A stretch of DNA of 64,000 bases from SYOC01 sp964441775 (GTDB lineage Bacteria > Desulfobacterota > Binatia > Bin18): positions 1 through 64,000 of the forward strand of contig CAYTVL010000004.1 of NCBI GenBank assembly GCA_964441775.1. The letters run 5' to 3'. Every line of letters starts with the position of its first letter. The first letter of the stretch is position 1. The notes beneath the pieces are model-generated. The model searched no databases, was not told the origin of the DNA, and saw only the letters and a list, made by a program, of their open reading frames with translations. The translations under genes were made by a program, and so were the position numbers. Shown here piece by piece: positions 26,277 to 34,297 of this stretch.

Positions 26277-27065
26277 ATGTGTACACTTGTCTTGTTTTTT
26301 CGTATTTTTCCTGAATACCCCGTGATTATTGCCGCCAACCGAGATGAAGTGCTTTCTCGACCTTCATCTGGCCCGATGCAACTCCGTTCCTCACCTTGGG
26401 TCTTCGGTGGTCAGGATCTACTCGCCGGAGGCACCTGGCTTGGCGTGAATGCGCACGGCGTCACCGTCGGCGTCCTGAATCGTCAATCGCTTGCGCCGGC
26501 AGACCCGCAAGCCCGCTCGCGTGGCCAGTTGTGTCTAGACGCCCTCAAACATGCTTCCGCTGACGCGTCCGTGTCACCACTCGAGCAAGATCACCGCCAG
26601 TACAATCCTTTTAACTTGGTGATCGCCGACGCCGTCTCCGCCTATGTCGTGGACAACCACGGGAATGGGCGAACTGTTCGTCAACTGTCCGCTGGCATCC
26701 ACATTGTCACTAATCGTGATGCTAACGACCAAGCCTGTTCTCGCATTGCTCGCTTCTCTCCAGTCTTCGCCAACGATATCGCGGCAGCAGCCGAAAAAAG
26801 AGGGGGGACGCCTCCCCTGCCCTATCTCTTCTCGCTGCTACACAGACGTATGGCGACCCATGCCCAAGGGAATGAAGAAGCGCGAGATGGTCTCTGCATC
26901 CATCTAGACGGCTATGGCACTCGCTCTTCGACGTTGTTGGCGTATGACCAACAGGAGCGCCTGTTTCATTATCATTTTGCTTCCGGTCCTCCTTGTCGTT
27001 CCCCCTACAAAGAGATAGCGCTGCCGTTGTCAACTTTCGCTAACCACCCTCCGTCCACGGTATAA
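26277..27065 (+). CDS. NRDE/TANGO2-family protein
   Basis: About 262 residues from ATG 26277. The N-terminus MCTLVLFFRIFPEYPVIIAA followed by NRDEVLSRPS contains the defining NRDE motif, and Cys2 is placed as an N-terminal nucleophile, as in Ntn hydrolases. Further family marks: GGQDLLAGGTWLGVNAHG and GIHIVTNRD. The biochemical role of the family is unsettled; eukaryotic TANGO2 is tied to haem or lipid traffic. The 3' end overlaps the convergent SDR gene by 61 bases. Confidence 0.9.
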   Translation: MCTLVLFFRIFPEYPVIIAANRDEVLSRPSSGPMQLRSSPWVFGGQDLLAGGTWLGVNAHGVTVGVLNRQSLAPADPQARSRGQLCLDALKHASADASVSPLEQDHRQYNPFNLVIADAVSAYVVDNHGNGRTVRQLSAGIHIVTNRDANDQACSRIARFSPVFANDIAAAAEKRGGTPPLPYLFSLLHRRMATHAQGNEEARDGLCIHLDGYGTRSSTLLAYDQQERLFHYHFASGPPCRSPYKEIALPLSTFANHPPSTV

Positions 27066-27760
27066 ATCGCCCCAGTGACAAAGTCAGTCGTCTCGGCTAA
27101 GAACCGCACGGCTCGTGCCGCATCGTGCTCTTGTCCAACGCGTCGCAATGGCGTCTGCGCGACAAGCTCCCGTAATCTCGCGTCGCTATAAGACTCGGGC
27201 GGCAGTACCGGACCAGGAGCCACGGCATTGACTTGCACCTGCGGAGCCAGGGCTTTGGCCAACGCTTGGGTTAGTGCGAGTACTCCTCCTTTGGATACGC
27301 AATAAGGCAGATACGAAGGCACGGGCCTTATCCCTGCCCAATCCCCTAATTGCACGATTTTTCCCCGCCCTCGCGCACGCATGGCGCGACCAACCACGAG
27401 CGCAAGAATGAACGGCGCAGTCAAATTTGTCTGCATTGTCTCCCGCCAAGACGTCACCGTAAGAGCAGATAGTGGAGCAGGCATGAAGACTGCGGCGTTG
27501 TTCACCAGAACATCGATGTGGCCGGCGACGGACAACGCCGTCTGTCCTAAGTGTAAGGCCCCTGTCGAAGTTGAGAGATCCGCTTTCAATACCACTACAC
27601 GTCGCCCCAAAGACGCTATGGCCTGTGCAACTTCGTCTCCTCCTGCGGTGTGGACATGCAAGAGGACATTTGCTCCTCCTTCTGCCAAGGTAAGCGCAAT
27701 TGCCCGCCCCAGACGTCGTCCTCCGCCTGTTACTAACGCCCATTGTTCTTGTAGGCTCAT
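27005..27760 (-). CDS. SDR oxidoreductase, pteridine-reductase-like
   Basis: 251 residues. The cofactor motif is TGGGRRLGRAIAL, the TGxxRRxG form typical of pteridine reductase/FolM proteins rather than the FabG TGxxxGIG. NNAAVF, the catalytic YCVSKGG (Tyr-x3-Lys), VNAVAPGPVLPPE and YTVDGGW complete the fold. It could reduce a dihydropterin, but some members act on other ketones. It starts three bases after the histidine kinase stop, so it is the last gene of the response regulator, DUF1571, kinase operon. A similar SDR is at 60887-61618. Confidence 0.88.
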   Translation of the reverse strand: MSLQEQWALVTGGGRRLGRAIALTLAEGGANVLLHVHTAGGDEVAQAIASLGRRVVVLKADLSTSTGALHLGQTALSVAGHIDVLVNNAAVFMPAPLSALTVTSWRETMQTNLTAPFILALVVGRAMRARGRGKIVQLGDWAGIRPVPSYLPYCVSKGGVLALTQALAKALAPQVQVNAVAPGPVLPPESYSDARLRELVAQTPLRRVGQEHDAARAVRFLAETTDFVTGAIYTVDGGWLAKVDNGSAISL

Positions 27761-27763
27761 CTT

Positions 27764-29260
27764 TTATCCGCGCGCTGTTGATACTTTCGGCAACGTAACG
27801 ACGAAGGTCGCGCCGCCTAACGGATTATTGTTTGCCGTTAATGCGCCACCATGCAGAGACACGATTTTTTGCGCGAACGTCAGCCCCAATCCCGTCCCCT
27901 GTGCTTTCGTCGAAAAAAAGGGAACAAAAATTCGCTCGGAATCAGCTGGAGCAATGCCTTTCCCTTGATCGGCAACAGCAATTTGTAGTTCGTCAACATT
28001 GTCCCGCAAAACGAGGGACACCCGTGTCTGCGATGGAGCAGCTTCAACTGCATTGGTCAGCAAGTTGAGAAGCGCTTGCTTCATCTTGATGCGATCAATA
28101 CTGAAGATTCGCATCTCTGTCGTTTCACACTGATACGCCACTTCGATCCCTCGGATGTTTGCCAACGCACGCATCTCGTCAACAATTTCACGGAGAAAAA
28201 CATCACAATCGCAGGCCTCTCGATGAAGAGCCACATCTTTCGAGAAAATCAGTAGATCGGATAAGGTCGTATTAAGCTCGGCGATAGATTCGTCGAGCTG
28301 CTCGGCTCGCTCTCGCCCTTCTCGCAGTTTTTCCTCGGTGAAGAGGGTTTCTTCAAACAAGAGATCCCTCAGCAGAGTACATTGCAGCCCCACCAGCCCC
28401 ACTTTCTGTAAGAGTTGATGGGAAATAGCAGAAGACATTTCGCCTATGGCTGCAAGTCTGCCGCTACGAGCAAGTTCGACATGCATTTGCTGCAGCCGCG
28501 AGTTTTGTTGTTCAATGGCGGAACGACGACTAATCAAGGTGCGCATCAGAATATGGGCGGCGCCAACAGGCAGCAATCCCACATAGAGCCCAGTGATGCC
28601 AAAAAGATTGAGCCCCAGCGTCATGATCGCCACATGAGGAGAAACCAAAAACAAACCCGAGGCGAGTAAAGATGGCAGACTGGCGGCAAACTCTCCGTCT
28701 GAAGTCGGCGTCGTTCTTTCGTCCACACTCCGCTGCTGTAGACCATACCCCATAGCAAACACGATCCACCCCCCAGTTTCACTGATTAAGAAACGACTGA
28801 ATGATTCAAACTCCCCAATGTGAAGCGGCACGACGCCTCCACCCGCCCGGTACAGAAAATAACGCGCAAAAAGGGCAATCAAAAGTAGACAACAAAGCTC
28901 CAACGTACGCCATCCAAAACGACCATCGCGCAGACTCAAGTCGGACAGGAGGAACACCTTCCAGTGACGCAAAAGAAGAAGAAGGGGAAGGCTCAGAATG
29001 AGGCCGCCCGCCACAAGCGGTAAAGCGAATAGACCTACAGCATACAGTAACGTGCTCGAGATGGCTAATAAGAGGAGAGCAAGAAAAAAGTCCGCATGAA
29101 CTTCGATACTCAGTAAAGTACTAAAGCACAGGAGAGGCAGGGAGGCTGCATAAAGAAAGATGTATCCGAAATTAAAGGCGACGAGTCCAAGAAGAGTGAG
29201 AATCACGCCCCCCGCTCGCATCGTAGGATGAATGGCGGCAAGCACACGAGAGTCCACCAT
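27764..29260 (-). CDS. Membrane sensor histidine kinase
   Basis: 498 residues. The N-terminal half (to about 240) holds several hydrophobic helices in two groups with little outside sequence, so the signal is probably sensed in or near the membrane. A dimerisation helix follows: LARSGRLAAIGEMSSAISHQ, with phospho-His about 281. ATPase domain: N box MKQALLNLLTNAVEAAP (about 393-409), G1 VADQGKGIAP (about 429-438), G2 GTGLGLTFAQ (455-464). The H-box is unusual, with LQKVGLVGLQ where most have NPLxxI. Its neighbour response regulator is the likely partner. An alternate start would shorten the N-terminus slightly. Confidence 0.93.
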   Translation of the reverse strand: MVDSRVLAAIHPTMRAGGVILTLLGLVAFNFGYIFLYAASLPLLCFSTLLSIEVHADFFLALLLLAISSTLLYAVGLFALPLVAGGLILSLPLLLLLRHWKVFLLSDLSLRDGRFGWRTLELCCLLLIALFARYFLYRAGGGVVPLHIGEFESFSRFLISETGGWIVFAMGYGLQQRSVDERTTPTSDGEFAASLPSLLASGLFLVSPHVAIMTLGLNLFGITGLYVGLLPVGAAHILMRTLISRRSAIEQQNSRLQQMHVELARSGRLAAIGEMSSAISHQLLQKVGLVGLQCTLLRDLLFEETLFTEEKLREGRERAEQLDESIAELNTTLSDLLIFSKDVALHREACDCDVFLREIVDEMRALANIRGIEVAYQCETTEMRIFSIDRIKMKQALLNLLTNAVEAAPSQTRVSLVLRDNVDELQIAVADQGKGIAPADSERIFVPFFSTKAQGTGLGLTFAQKIVSLHGGALTANNNPLGGATFVVTLPKVSTARG

Positions 29261-29265
29261 AGCGC

Positions 29266-30726
29266 CTATTCCCGACCAGTCAAAAAGCGATCAAGTTGCG
29301 GCATCCGAGGAAAAAGCAAGAAGCCGTATGCGGGGTTGGCTGCATCAAAGTCAGAATCTCGCAAGGAAACATTAAGACGAAGTTGACGAAAGGAGAGACG
29401 TTCTAGTGGCTGATTTGCCCAATCGAAGGCTTCATATTGAATAGGAAGGCGCGCGGCAATGTCCCAATACGTCACGATACGAGCCGGGGCGTCCTCGTTT
29501 TCGGTATCGCGAATAAAGCTGAATTCAATGGCATAACAAACCGTCCCCGCTTGATCGAGAAGTCCGGGAAAAGCAATGCGTAAGCGACCGCGCAACCATT
29601 CACGCAAGAGCTGAGTTTGCAACAGCTCCACCAAACGATTCAGACCAAATTCCGTAAACGCATGTCGATTTCCCCATTGCGCTACGTAGCTGTGTGGGTC
29701 GACGTCGCCAATAAGGGGAAGACCACCGAAAGTAGTGCGTACCCGCACGCGTTCATTATTCCACGCTTGGCGAAAAAGTTCTTCACTCTTTTCTCTTTGC
29801 CCGTCCGCCGTCCAGGCAAGATATACATCAAATGGTTTCCGAAACTTGAACATGGCGGTGCTTTTTTGCAGGATATTTCCTTGTCGCTCTTCTAAAACCC
29901 ACTCTCCAGTATAGTCGGTAATTTCAACATAACGACGTTGCCAATTTTGGATAAAATCACGGACGTCGATCTCAGCCTCTTCACGCGGCAAAATCCGGAT
30001 TCCCTCAGTTTTCTCCTCCCAATCGAAAGACTGCAAAGGTATCCCAATATTCACTTGGAGATCATGGAAGACTAATCGTTGTCGCACCTCCCCTCCAGAG
30101 CCGCGCAAAGCAAGCTCGACGGGAACCCCGGTTCCTCGCTCAATAACAAATTCATATGTGGATACTCGATTATCTCGGAATGGCACCAGAAAGGCAGGGA
30201 CAACAAGTACGACATGATCTGTAGAAATATTGGGATCATTAGTGCGAATCTTGACTTGTCGCAAGCTTCGATCTGCCGCCGTTAAACGTTGGGCGAGCAT
30301 GGCTAATGCTGTCAGCCATTCGTTCAGATCCCTTAAACTAGGAGTAAAGGGCTCACTCACATCGGTAAGCGGCAAGTTCAAGGTCAGAAAATCGAACCAT
30401 TCTCCTAAGTGAATCAGCAGATTGCCACGATTCCACGCGGGTCGAGAAAGCAGCGTCGTTCCTTTAAACAATCCCTCTTTCCAATGAAGAGCAAGAAAAG
30501 AAGGTTTCCGAAAAGTCACTTCAATCTCATCTTCTCGAATGATATTGCCTCCGTCGACAACTTCATGCCGCACCATGCCTCGATAATCGCCCAACCGATA
30601 ATGCGCAGATTGACATTGCGTCAGAACCTCTTGGACTTCGGCAAATTGATCGCCGTGCGCTGGCTCAACGGACAAGACTAGAACAACAACTACTAACGAC
30701 TTGAAAAAATGAACCGAAAAAATCAC
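29266..30726 (-). CDS. Exported tandem DUF1571 protein
   Basis: 486 residues with signal peptide (KSLVVVVLVLSVEPAHG). Two similar halves follow. Half 1: YRLGDYRGMVRHEVVDGG, VTFRKPSFLALHWKEG, PLTDVSEPFTPSLRDLN. Half 2: ITDYTGEWVLEERQGN, MFKFRKPFDVYLAWTADG, WGNRHAFTEFGLNRLVELL. Each has the xDYxG start, the FRKPF/S phrase and a P/N-rich centre of the DUF1571 family, which I place near the LolA/RseB lipoprotein-binding fold (from memory). It therefore may bind a lipid or lipoprotein in the periplasm. It sits between a response regulator (four-base overlap) and its kinase (five-base gap). Confidence 0.8.
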   Translation of the reverse strand: MIFSVHFFKSLVVVVLVLSVEPAHGDQFAEVQEVLTQCQSAHYRLGDYRGMVRHEVVDGGNIIREDEIEVTFRKPSFLALHWKEGLFKGTTLLSRPAWNRGNLLIHLGEWFDFLTLNLPLTDVSEPFTPSLRDLNEWLTALAMLAQRLTAADRSLRQVKIRTNDPNISTDHVVLVVPAFLVPFRDNRVSTYEFVIERGTGVPVELALRGSGGEVRQRLVFHDLQVNIGIPLQSFDWEEKTEGIRILPREEAEIDVRDFIQNWQRRYVEITDYTGEWVLEERQGNILQKSTAMFKFRKPFDVYLAWTADGQREKSEELFRQAWNNERVRVRTTFGGLPLIGDVDPHSYVAQWGNRHAFTEFGLNRLVELLQTQLLREWLRGRLRIAFPGLLDQAGTVCYAIEFSFIRDTENEDAPARIVTYWDIAARLPIQYEAFDWANQPLERLSFRQLRLNVSLRDSDFDAANPAYGFLLFPRMPQLDRFLTGRE

Positions 30727-31376
30727 ACCTGCCCCAACCCCGCCTTGATAGCGAGAATCGCCGCTTTGGTTCGATCGTTGACCTGTAATTTACGAAAAAT
30801 ACTCGCAAGATGCATTTTCACCGTGAGTTCACTGATGAAGAGACGCTGACTAATCTCACGATTCGTCGCCCCTGTCGCAACTAATCGTAAGACTTCCTCT
30901 TCCCGGGGTGTCAAGGTCTGCACGAGACGGCGCACTTCCTCGAGTTCTTGATCACGTTGAAATTCTCGTAAGAACTTGCTCGCTAATTCCGCATTCAGAA
31001 AAATTTCGCCCGCCGCTACTTTACGCAAGGTGTCAAGAATGTCTTTGGGGCGAGAATTTTTGAGCAAATATCCCACTGCTCCGGCTTTCAACGCACGAAA
31101 AATGAGATCAGGATTATCATACCCAGTCAGAATAACAACTTTCGTTGTTGGGGATTGTTTCCGGACAAGCGCCGTGGCATTGATGCCGTCTCGCTCCGGC
31201 ATTTCAATATCCATCAGGACAAGAGCTGGACCGCCCTCATGCAGTAATGTTTCGAGCTGGGTCACACTCTCTACTGCTCCGACAACTTCAAAATCCTGCT
31301 GTCTTTTAAAAAGTTGCTGCAGTCCCGCCAAGAACATGGGATGATCGTCGACGATAATGAGGGAAATTTTGCCCAT
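30723..31376 (-). CDS. NarL/LuxR-type response regulator
   Basis: About 217 residues from ATG 31376, which begins the receiver properly (GKISLIIVDDHPMF). Acid pair D10-D11, phospho-acceptor Asp about 56 in LVLMDIEMPERDG, Thr in VVILTGYDN, Lys in GYLLKNSRP. The C-terminal LuxR HTH is LTPREEEVLRLVATGATNRE, ISQRLFISELTVKMHLASI. A longer reading to 31451 is open but adds sequence outside the domain. It is the first gene of a four-gene operon and probably controls genes including its own operon and the divergent 31.4-31.8 kb region (inference). Confidence 0.93.
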   Translation of the reverse strand: MGKISLIIVDDHPMFLAGLQQLFKRQQDFEVVGAVESVTQLETLLHEGGPALVLMDIEMPERDGINATALVRKQSPTTKVVILTGYDNPDLIFRALKAGAVGYLLKNSRPKDILDTLRKVAAGEIFLNAELASKFLREFQRDQELEEVRRLVQTLTPREEEVLRLVATGATNREISQRLFISELTVKMHLASIFRKLQVNDRTKAAILAIKAGLGQV

Positions 31377-31524
31377 AGCAATCTCGTATCCGTCAAGTAA
31401 ATAGCGCAGTTCTACAATCTCCATTCTTCTCGTTTCTATTCCCATTTGCACACTTTCGCACCATAGGAATTCCCCAAAAGTGGGTCAAGGAAGCTCATTA
31501 CAGCCATATTCTCGCCAAACGAAG

Positions 31525-31568
31525 GAGTGCTCTTCGCGGGCGCGAATAGCGCTAAGCGAAGAGCACTC
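31525..31568. terminator. Long hairpin in the divergent intergenic region
   Basis: GAGTGCTCTTCGC (31525-31537) and GCGAAGAGCACTC (31556-31568) are perfect 13-base arms. The 18-base loop contains a further small pairing GCGC-GAATA-GCGC. There is no T tract on the plus strand after it and it lies between divergent genes, so a terminator is possible only for antisense or read-through transcription; a cruciform or regulatory structure is equally likely. The label is therefore tentative. Confidence 0.4.
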
Positions 31569-31576
31569 TTGAGAGA

Positions 31577-31760
31577 AGACAACATAAGAATAAAAGAGGG
31601 AATAAAAAGATAATAGAAATAATAAACAAGATAAATTAGAGAAATAAAATAAATAAGACAAATAAAGTAATAAAATAAGGAATTTTTTTAAAAAAAGGAT
31701 AAAAAGGAGATTAATTAAGAAATAAGAGCGATTATTTAAGGGGAAAGATTAATTCAACAG
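31577..31760 (+). other. A-rich, C-poor intergenic tract
   Basis: About 180 bases of the plus strand are mostly A with G and T and almost no C, built from AAATAA/AATAAA-like words and including one T7/A7 run near 31685-31700. No ORF or repeat unit of fixed length is visible. Base composition is far from both flanks. It lies in the 469-base gap between the divergent response regulator and the winged-helix-like gene and could be a promoter/UP-element zone, a bent or easily melted region, or transferred DNA. Confidence 0.6.
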
Positions 31761-31772
31761 CTATTTTTTATC

Positions 31773-31832
31773 TTTACATAGCTAAAAAAAATGATACATT
31801 ACTGTTTCCACAACCATTAAGAGATGTGGAAA
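31773..31832 (+). promoter_or_regulatory. Candidate promoter and inverted repeat for the gene at 31846
   Basis: TTTACA (31773-31778), 16 bases, then TACATT (31795-31800) is a plausible but weak sigma-70-type promoter. Just after it are perfect 8-base arms TTTCCACA (31805-31812) and TGTGGAAA (31825-31832). The repeat would overlap the transcription start, a usual place for an operator, possibly for autoregulation by the winged-helix-like product. Confidence 0.35.
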
Positions 31833-31845
31833 AGTAAGGGAAAAA

Positions 31846-32610
31846 ATGGAAGTTTTCTCAAATGGGCAAAAAAAAGGGCGGCAGAAAAGCCCGAATGCGC
31901 CAGCTTATAGTTTGCAAGAATGCCAGGAAGATGCGCGCAGAATTTTTCGTGTGGAGGGACAAGCTCCTCTCAGCCGCGAATCCATAGCTGAGCATCTCAG
32001 TTTGGCGCCGCAGTCAGGTCCGTTCAATAGAAAGCTTAGCAGTTTACGACAATACGGCTTAGTCGATCCTTTGGGAAAGGATTTCCGCATTAGTGAATTA
32101 TTTCTCCGGATCGATCAAACGGTAGACGAAAACGAGCGCCGTCGGGCTCAAAAGGAAGCACTGAGTCGTCCAACTATATTCCAAAGTCTCTTAATGCATT
32201 ATGAAAATACAGGACTCCCCTCAGACTTAAATCTGACGAACCAACTACTCCTGAAATATCGTTTCACAAAAAAAAATGCGGAAACGGTAGCTAAAGCATT
32301 TTTAGAATCGAGCCGCTTTGCAGGGCTTTTTCAGTTTCGCCCCTCTCCCTTTTCCACTTTTTCCGCTCTCTTACCTCCTCCCACCTCACCTCCCCTCTCT
32401 TTTTCTCCTGAACAGCCTCCTTCTTCTCACTTCCCAATTTCCCATCAGCCAACGTCTTCTGTATTACAAGAGAATCGTGCTTTCTTATGTAGACAAGAAA
32501 TACCCCTAGGATCAAACCGTCGTGCTCTTATGGAACTGCCCGAAGATATCAAAGAAGAAGAAATCGCGAAAATCATTCGTGTCCTCCAAGCCCTTGCTGG
32601 ATTGCCGTAG
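31846..32610 (+). CDS. Winged-helix-like protein with a Pro/Ser linker, unknown
   Basis: 254 residues. Residues about 23-85 look like a helix-turn-helix/winged-helix unit: LQECQEDARRIFRVEGQAPL, SRESIAEHLSLAP, FNRKLSSLRQYGLVDPLGKD. A second helical part (FQSLLMHYENTG, LLKYRFTKKNAETVAKAFLE) has the look of a DNA-binding or dimer module. Then comes a Pro/Ser/Phe-rich linker (about 163-203) and a small C-terminal domain ending MELPEDIKEEEIAKIIRVLQ. AAGGGA precedes the start. I do not recognise a named family; a DNA-binding role is inferred. It may lead the PTPS operon, 128 bases downstream. Confidence 0.7.
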   Translation: MEVFSNGQKKGRQKSPNAPAYSLQECQEDARRIFRVEGQAPLSRESIAEHLSLAPQSGPFNRKLSSLRQYGLVDPLGKDFRISELFLRIDQTVDENERRRAQKEALSRPTIFQSLLMHYENTGLPSDLNLTNQLLLKYRFTKKNAETVAKAFLESSRFAGLFQFRPSPFSTFSALLPPPTSPPLSFSPEQPPSSHFPISHQPTSSVLQENRAFLCRQEIPLGSNRRALMELPEDIKEEEIAKIIRVLQALAGLP

Positions 32611-32738
32611 TAGAGAGAAATTTTGTCAAATCAACTCGATCGTGCCGAGCTTATTCTTCAACAAAGCAATGATATCTTCTTCGCCAGCGCTCCCTCTTGA
32701 CGCTTGAGATGGATTTTTGCATTCTGTTCTCAGAAAAT

Positions 32739-33569
32739 ATGCATTATCTAACTCGGATAGTCGAATTCGAAGCTTCTCATCGCTACTGGAATCCCATATT
32801 CTCAGAGGAGAAAAACCGTCGAACTTTTGGAAAATGTGTAAGCCCCCACGGACATGGGCACAATTATGCACTCAGTGTAACACTTGGCGGCAACATCGAC
32901 TCTCATACGGGGATGGTCATAAACATCAAAGAGCTCGACCGCATGCTAAAAGAGATTAGCGGTGAATTCGATCATAAGTTCATTAATCTTGATCACCCCG
33001 CTTTTCTTGAACAGGTACCAACAACGGAAAATCTAGCCTCGTATATATATGGCAGGATGGAAGAGAAACTGCGGGCAGAGTCTGGCTTATATCGGCTCAC
33101 TCGAGTCAGATTATACGAAGAACCAACGCTTTGGGCAGAAATTATCTGCGGAGAAGGAAAGCCCATGGTAACCCTGACAAAAACGTTCAGTTTCAGCGCC
33201 GCGCACCGTTTACACAGTCTTGGGCTTTCAGACAAAGAAAACCAGGCCGTGTTTGGAAAATGTAACAACAGAAACGGCCACGGTCATAATTATGAGCTGG
33301 AAGTAACGGTCAAAGGAACCATCAATCCCCAAACGGGCATGATTATGGACCTGGGAGAACTCATGCAAACGGTTCAAGAGGAAATTCTTGATCGCTTCGA
33401 TCATAAACATCTCAACGAAGACACCGCAGAATTCAGCACCCTCAATCCTACCGGCGAAAATATCGTGCAGGTCATTTGGACCCTTCTAGAGCCGCAGCTA
33501 GCCGGTCAGCTTGTTCGCTTAGGGTTGTGGGAAACTCCCAAAAATTTCTTCGAATATTACGGCGAATAA
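32739..33569 (+). CDS. Tandem 6-pyruvoyltetrahydropterin synthase-like protein
   Basis: About 276 residues: two PTPS/QueD domains fused head to tail. Each converts 7,8-dihydroneopterin triphosphate in known enzymes. Domain 1: VEFEASHRYW, FGKCVSPHGHGHNYAL, GEFDHKFINLDH, YEEPTLWAE. Domain 2: FSFSAAHRLH, FGKCNNRNGHGHNYELEV, DRFDHKHLNED, LWETPKNFF. Both retain zinc His, catalytic Cys, the Asp-His pair and a late Glu. Domain 2 is strikingly like the animal 6-PTPS (FGKCNNxNGHGHNY). ATG 32739 is preferred; ATG 32697 is open. An SDR starts two bases after the stop. Confidence 0.9.
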   Translation: MHYLTRIVEFEASHRYWNPIFSEEKNRRTFGKCVSPHGHGHNYALSVTLGGNIDSHTGMVINIKELDRMLKEISGEFDHKFINLDHPAFLEQVPTTENLASYIYGRMEEKLRAESGLYRLTRVRLYEEPTLWAEIICGEGKPMVTLTKTFSFSAAHRLHSLGLSDKENQAVFGKCNNRNGHGHNYELEVTVKGTINPQTGMIMDLGELMQTVQEEILDRFDHKHLNEDTAEFSTLNPTGENIVQVIWTLLEPQLAGQLVRLGLWETPKNFFEYYGE

Positions 33570-33571
33570 TA

Positions 33572-34297
33572 ATGGCTGACGCACCCCTCCAAGGCCAAGT
33601 CGCGCTCATCACTGGTGCAGGCTCAGGTATCGGTCGTGCCACAGCACTGGCCCTAGCTCAATTAGGGGTCCGTATCATACTTGCTGCAAGAACCCAGAAA
33701 AGTCTGGACACTGTAAGACAAGACATTACCGCGGCTGGCGGGACTGCGCTGGTGATTCCTACCGATGTTGGCAAGGAAACACAAGTGGAAAATCTTATGT
33801 CACAAATATCCAGTCGCTTCGGACGTCTGGACGTTCTTGTGACGAGCGCTGGGGGTGCCACCTTCGGGCCTCTGACAGAGTCCCGGACCGAAGATTGGGA
33901 CGCTGTGCTCACTGCCAACCTCAAAGGTGTGTACCTGTGCTGTAAACATGCCCTAAAAATCATGCTGCCTCAAAAAAAGGGCCATATTCTGAACGTGTTG
34001 TCAATCGCAAGCAACATGATTCTGCCGAATTCCACGGCGTATACCGCCTCGAAGTTCGGGGCGTTAGGATTTACGAAAGTCATGGCGGCAGAAGTCCGTT
34101 CGCAAGGAATCAAAGTCACCGCAGTCATTCCTGGAGCGGTCAACACACCCTTGTGGGATAAAAGTGGGGGCGATCTCGACCGTAGCAAGATGCTGGCGCC
34201 GGAAGATGTCGCTGACGCCATGTTACACGTTATCGCCCAGCCGCCGACCATCTACACCGATGAAATAGTGTTGATGCCTCCGTTAGGAGTTCTGTGA
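33572..34297 (+). CDS. SDR oxidoreductase coupled to the PTPS gene
   Basis: 241 residues from ATG 33572, two bases after the PTPS stop. Classical SDR: ITGAGSGIGRATALALAQLG, VTSAGG, catalytic YTASKFGALG, IPGAVNTPLWD. The C-terminus EIVLMPPLGVL is typical of a FabG/YdfG-like group. In animals, PTPS is followed by sepiapterin reductase, also an SDR, so a pterin carbonyl substrate is an attractive guess from context only. Its stop overlaps the GTG of the BMP lipoprotein gene by four bases. Confidence 0.9.
   Translation: MADAPLQGQVALITGAGSGIGRATALALAQLGVRIILAARTQKSLDTVRQDITAAGGTALVIPTDVGKETQVENLMSQISSRFGRLDVLVTSAGGATFGPLTESRTEDWDAVLTANLKGVYLCCKHALKIMLPQKKGHILNVLSIASNMILPNSTAYTASKFGALGFTKVMAAEVRSQGIKVTAVIPGAVNTPLWDKSGGDLDRSKMLAPEDVADAMLHVIAQPPTIYTDEIVLMPPLGVL

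Noticed and set aside
31577..31845. Replication origin
   Set aside because: AT-rich DNA and two TTTCCACA-like arms are suggestive, but matches to the DnaA box are poor, there are only two, and dnaA, dnaN, parA or gidA are not near.
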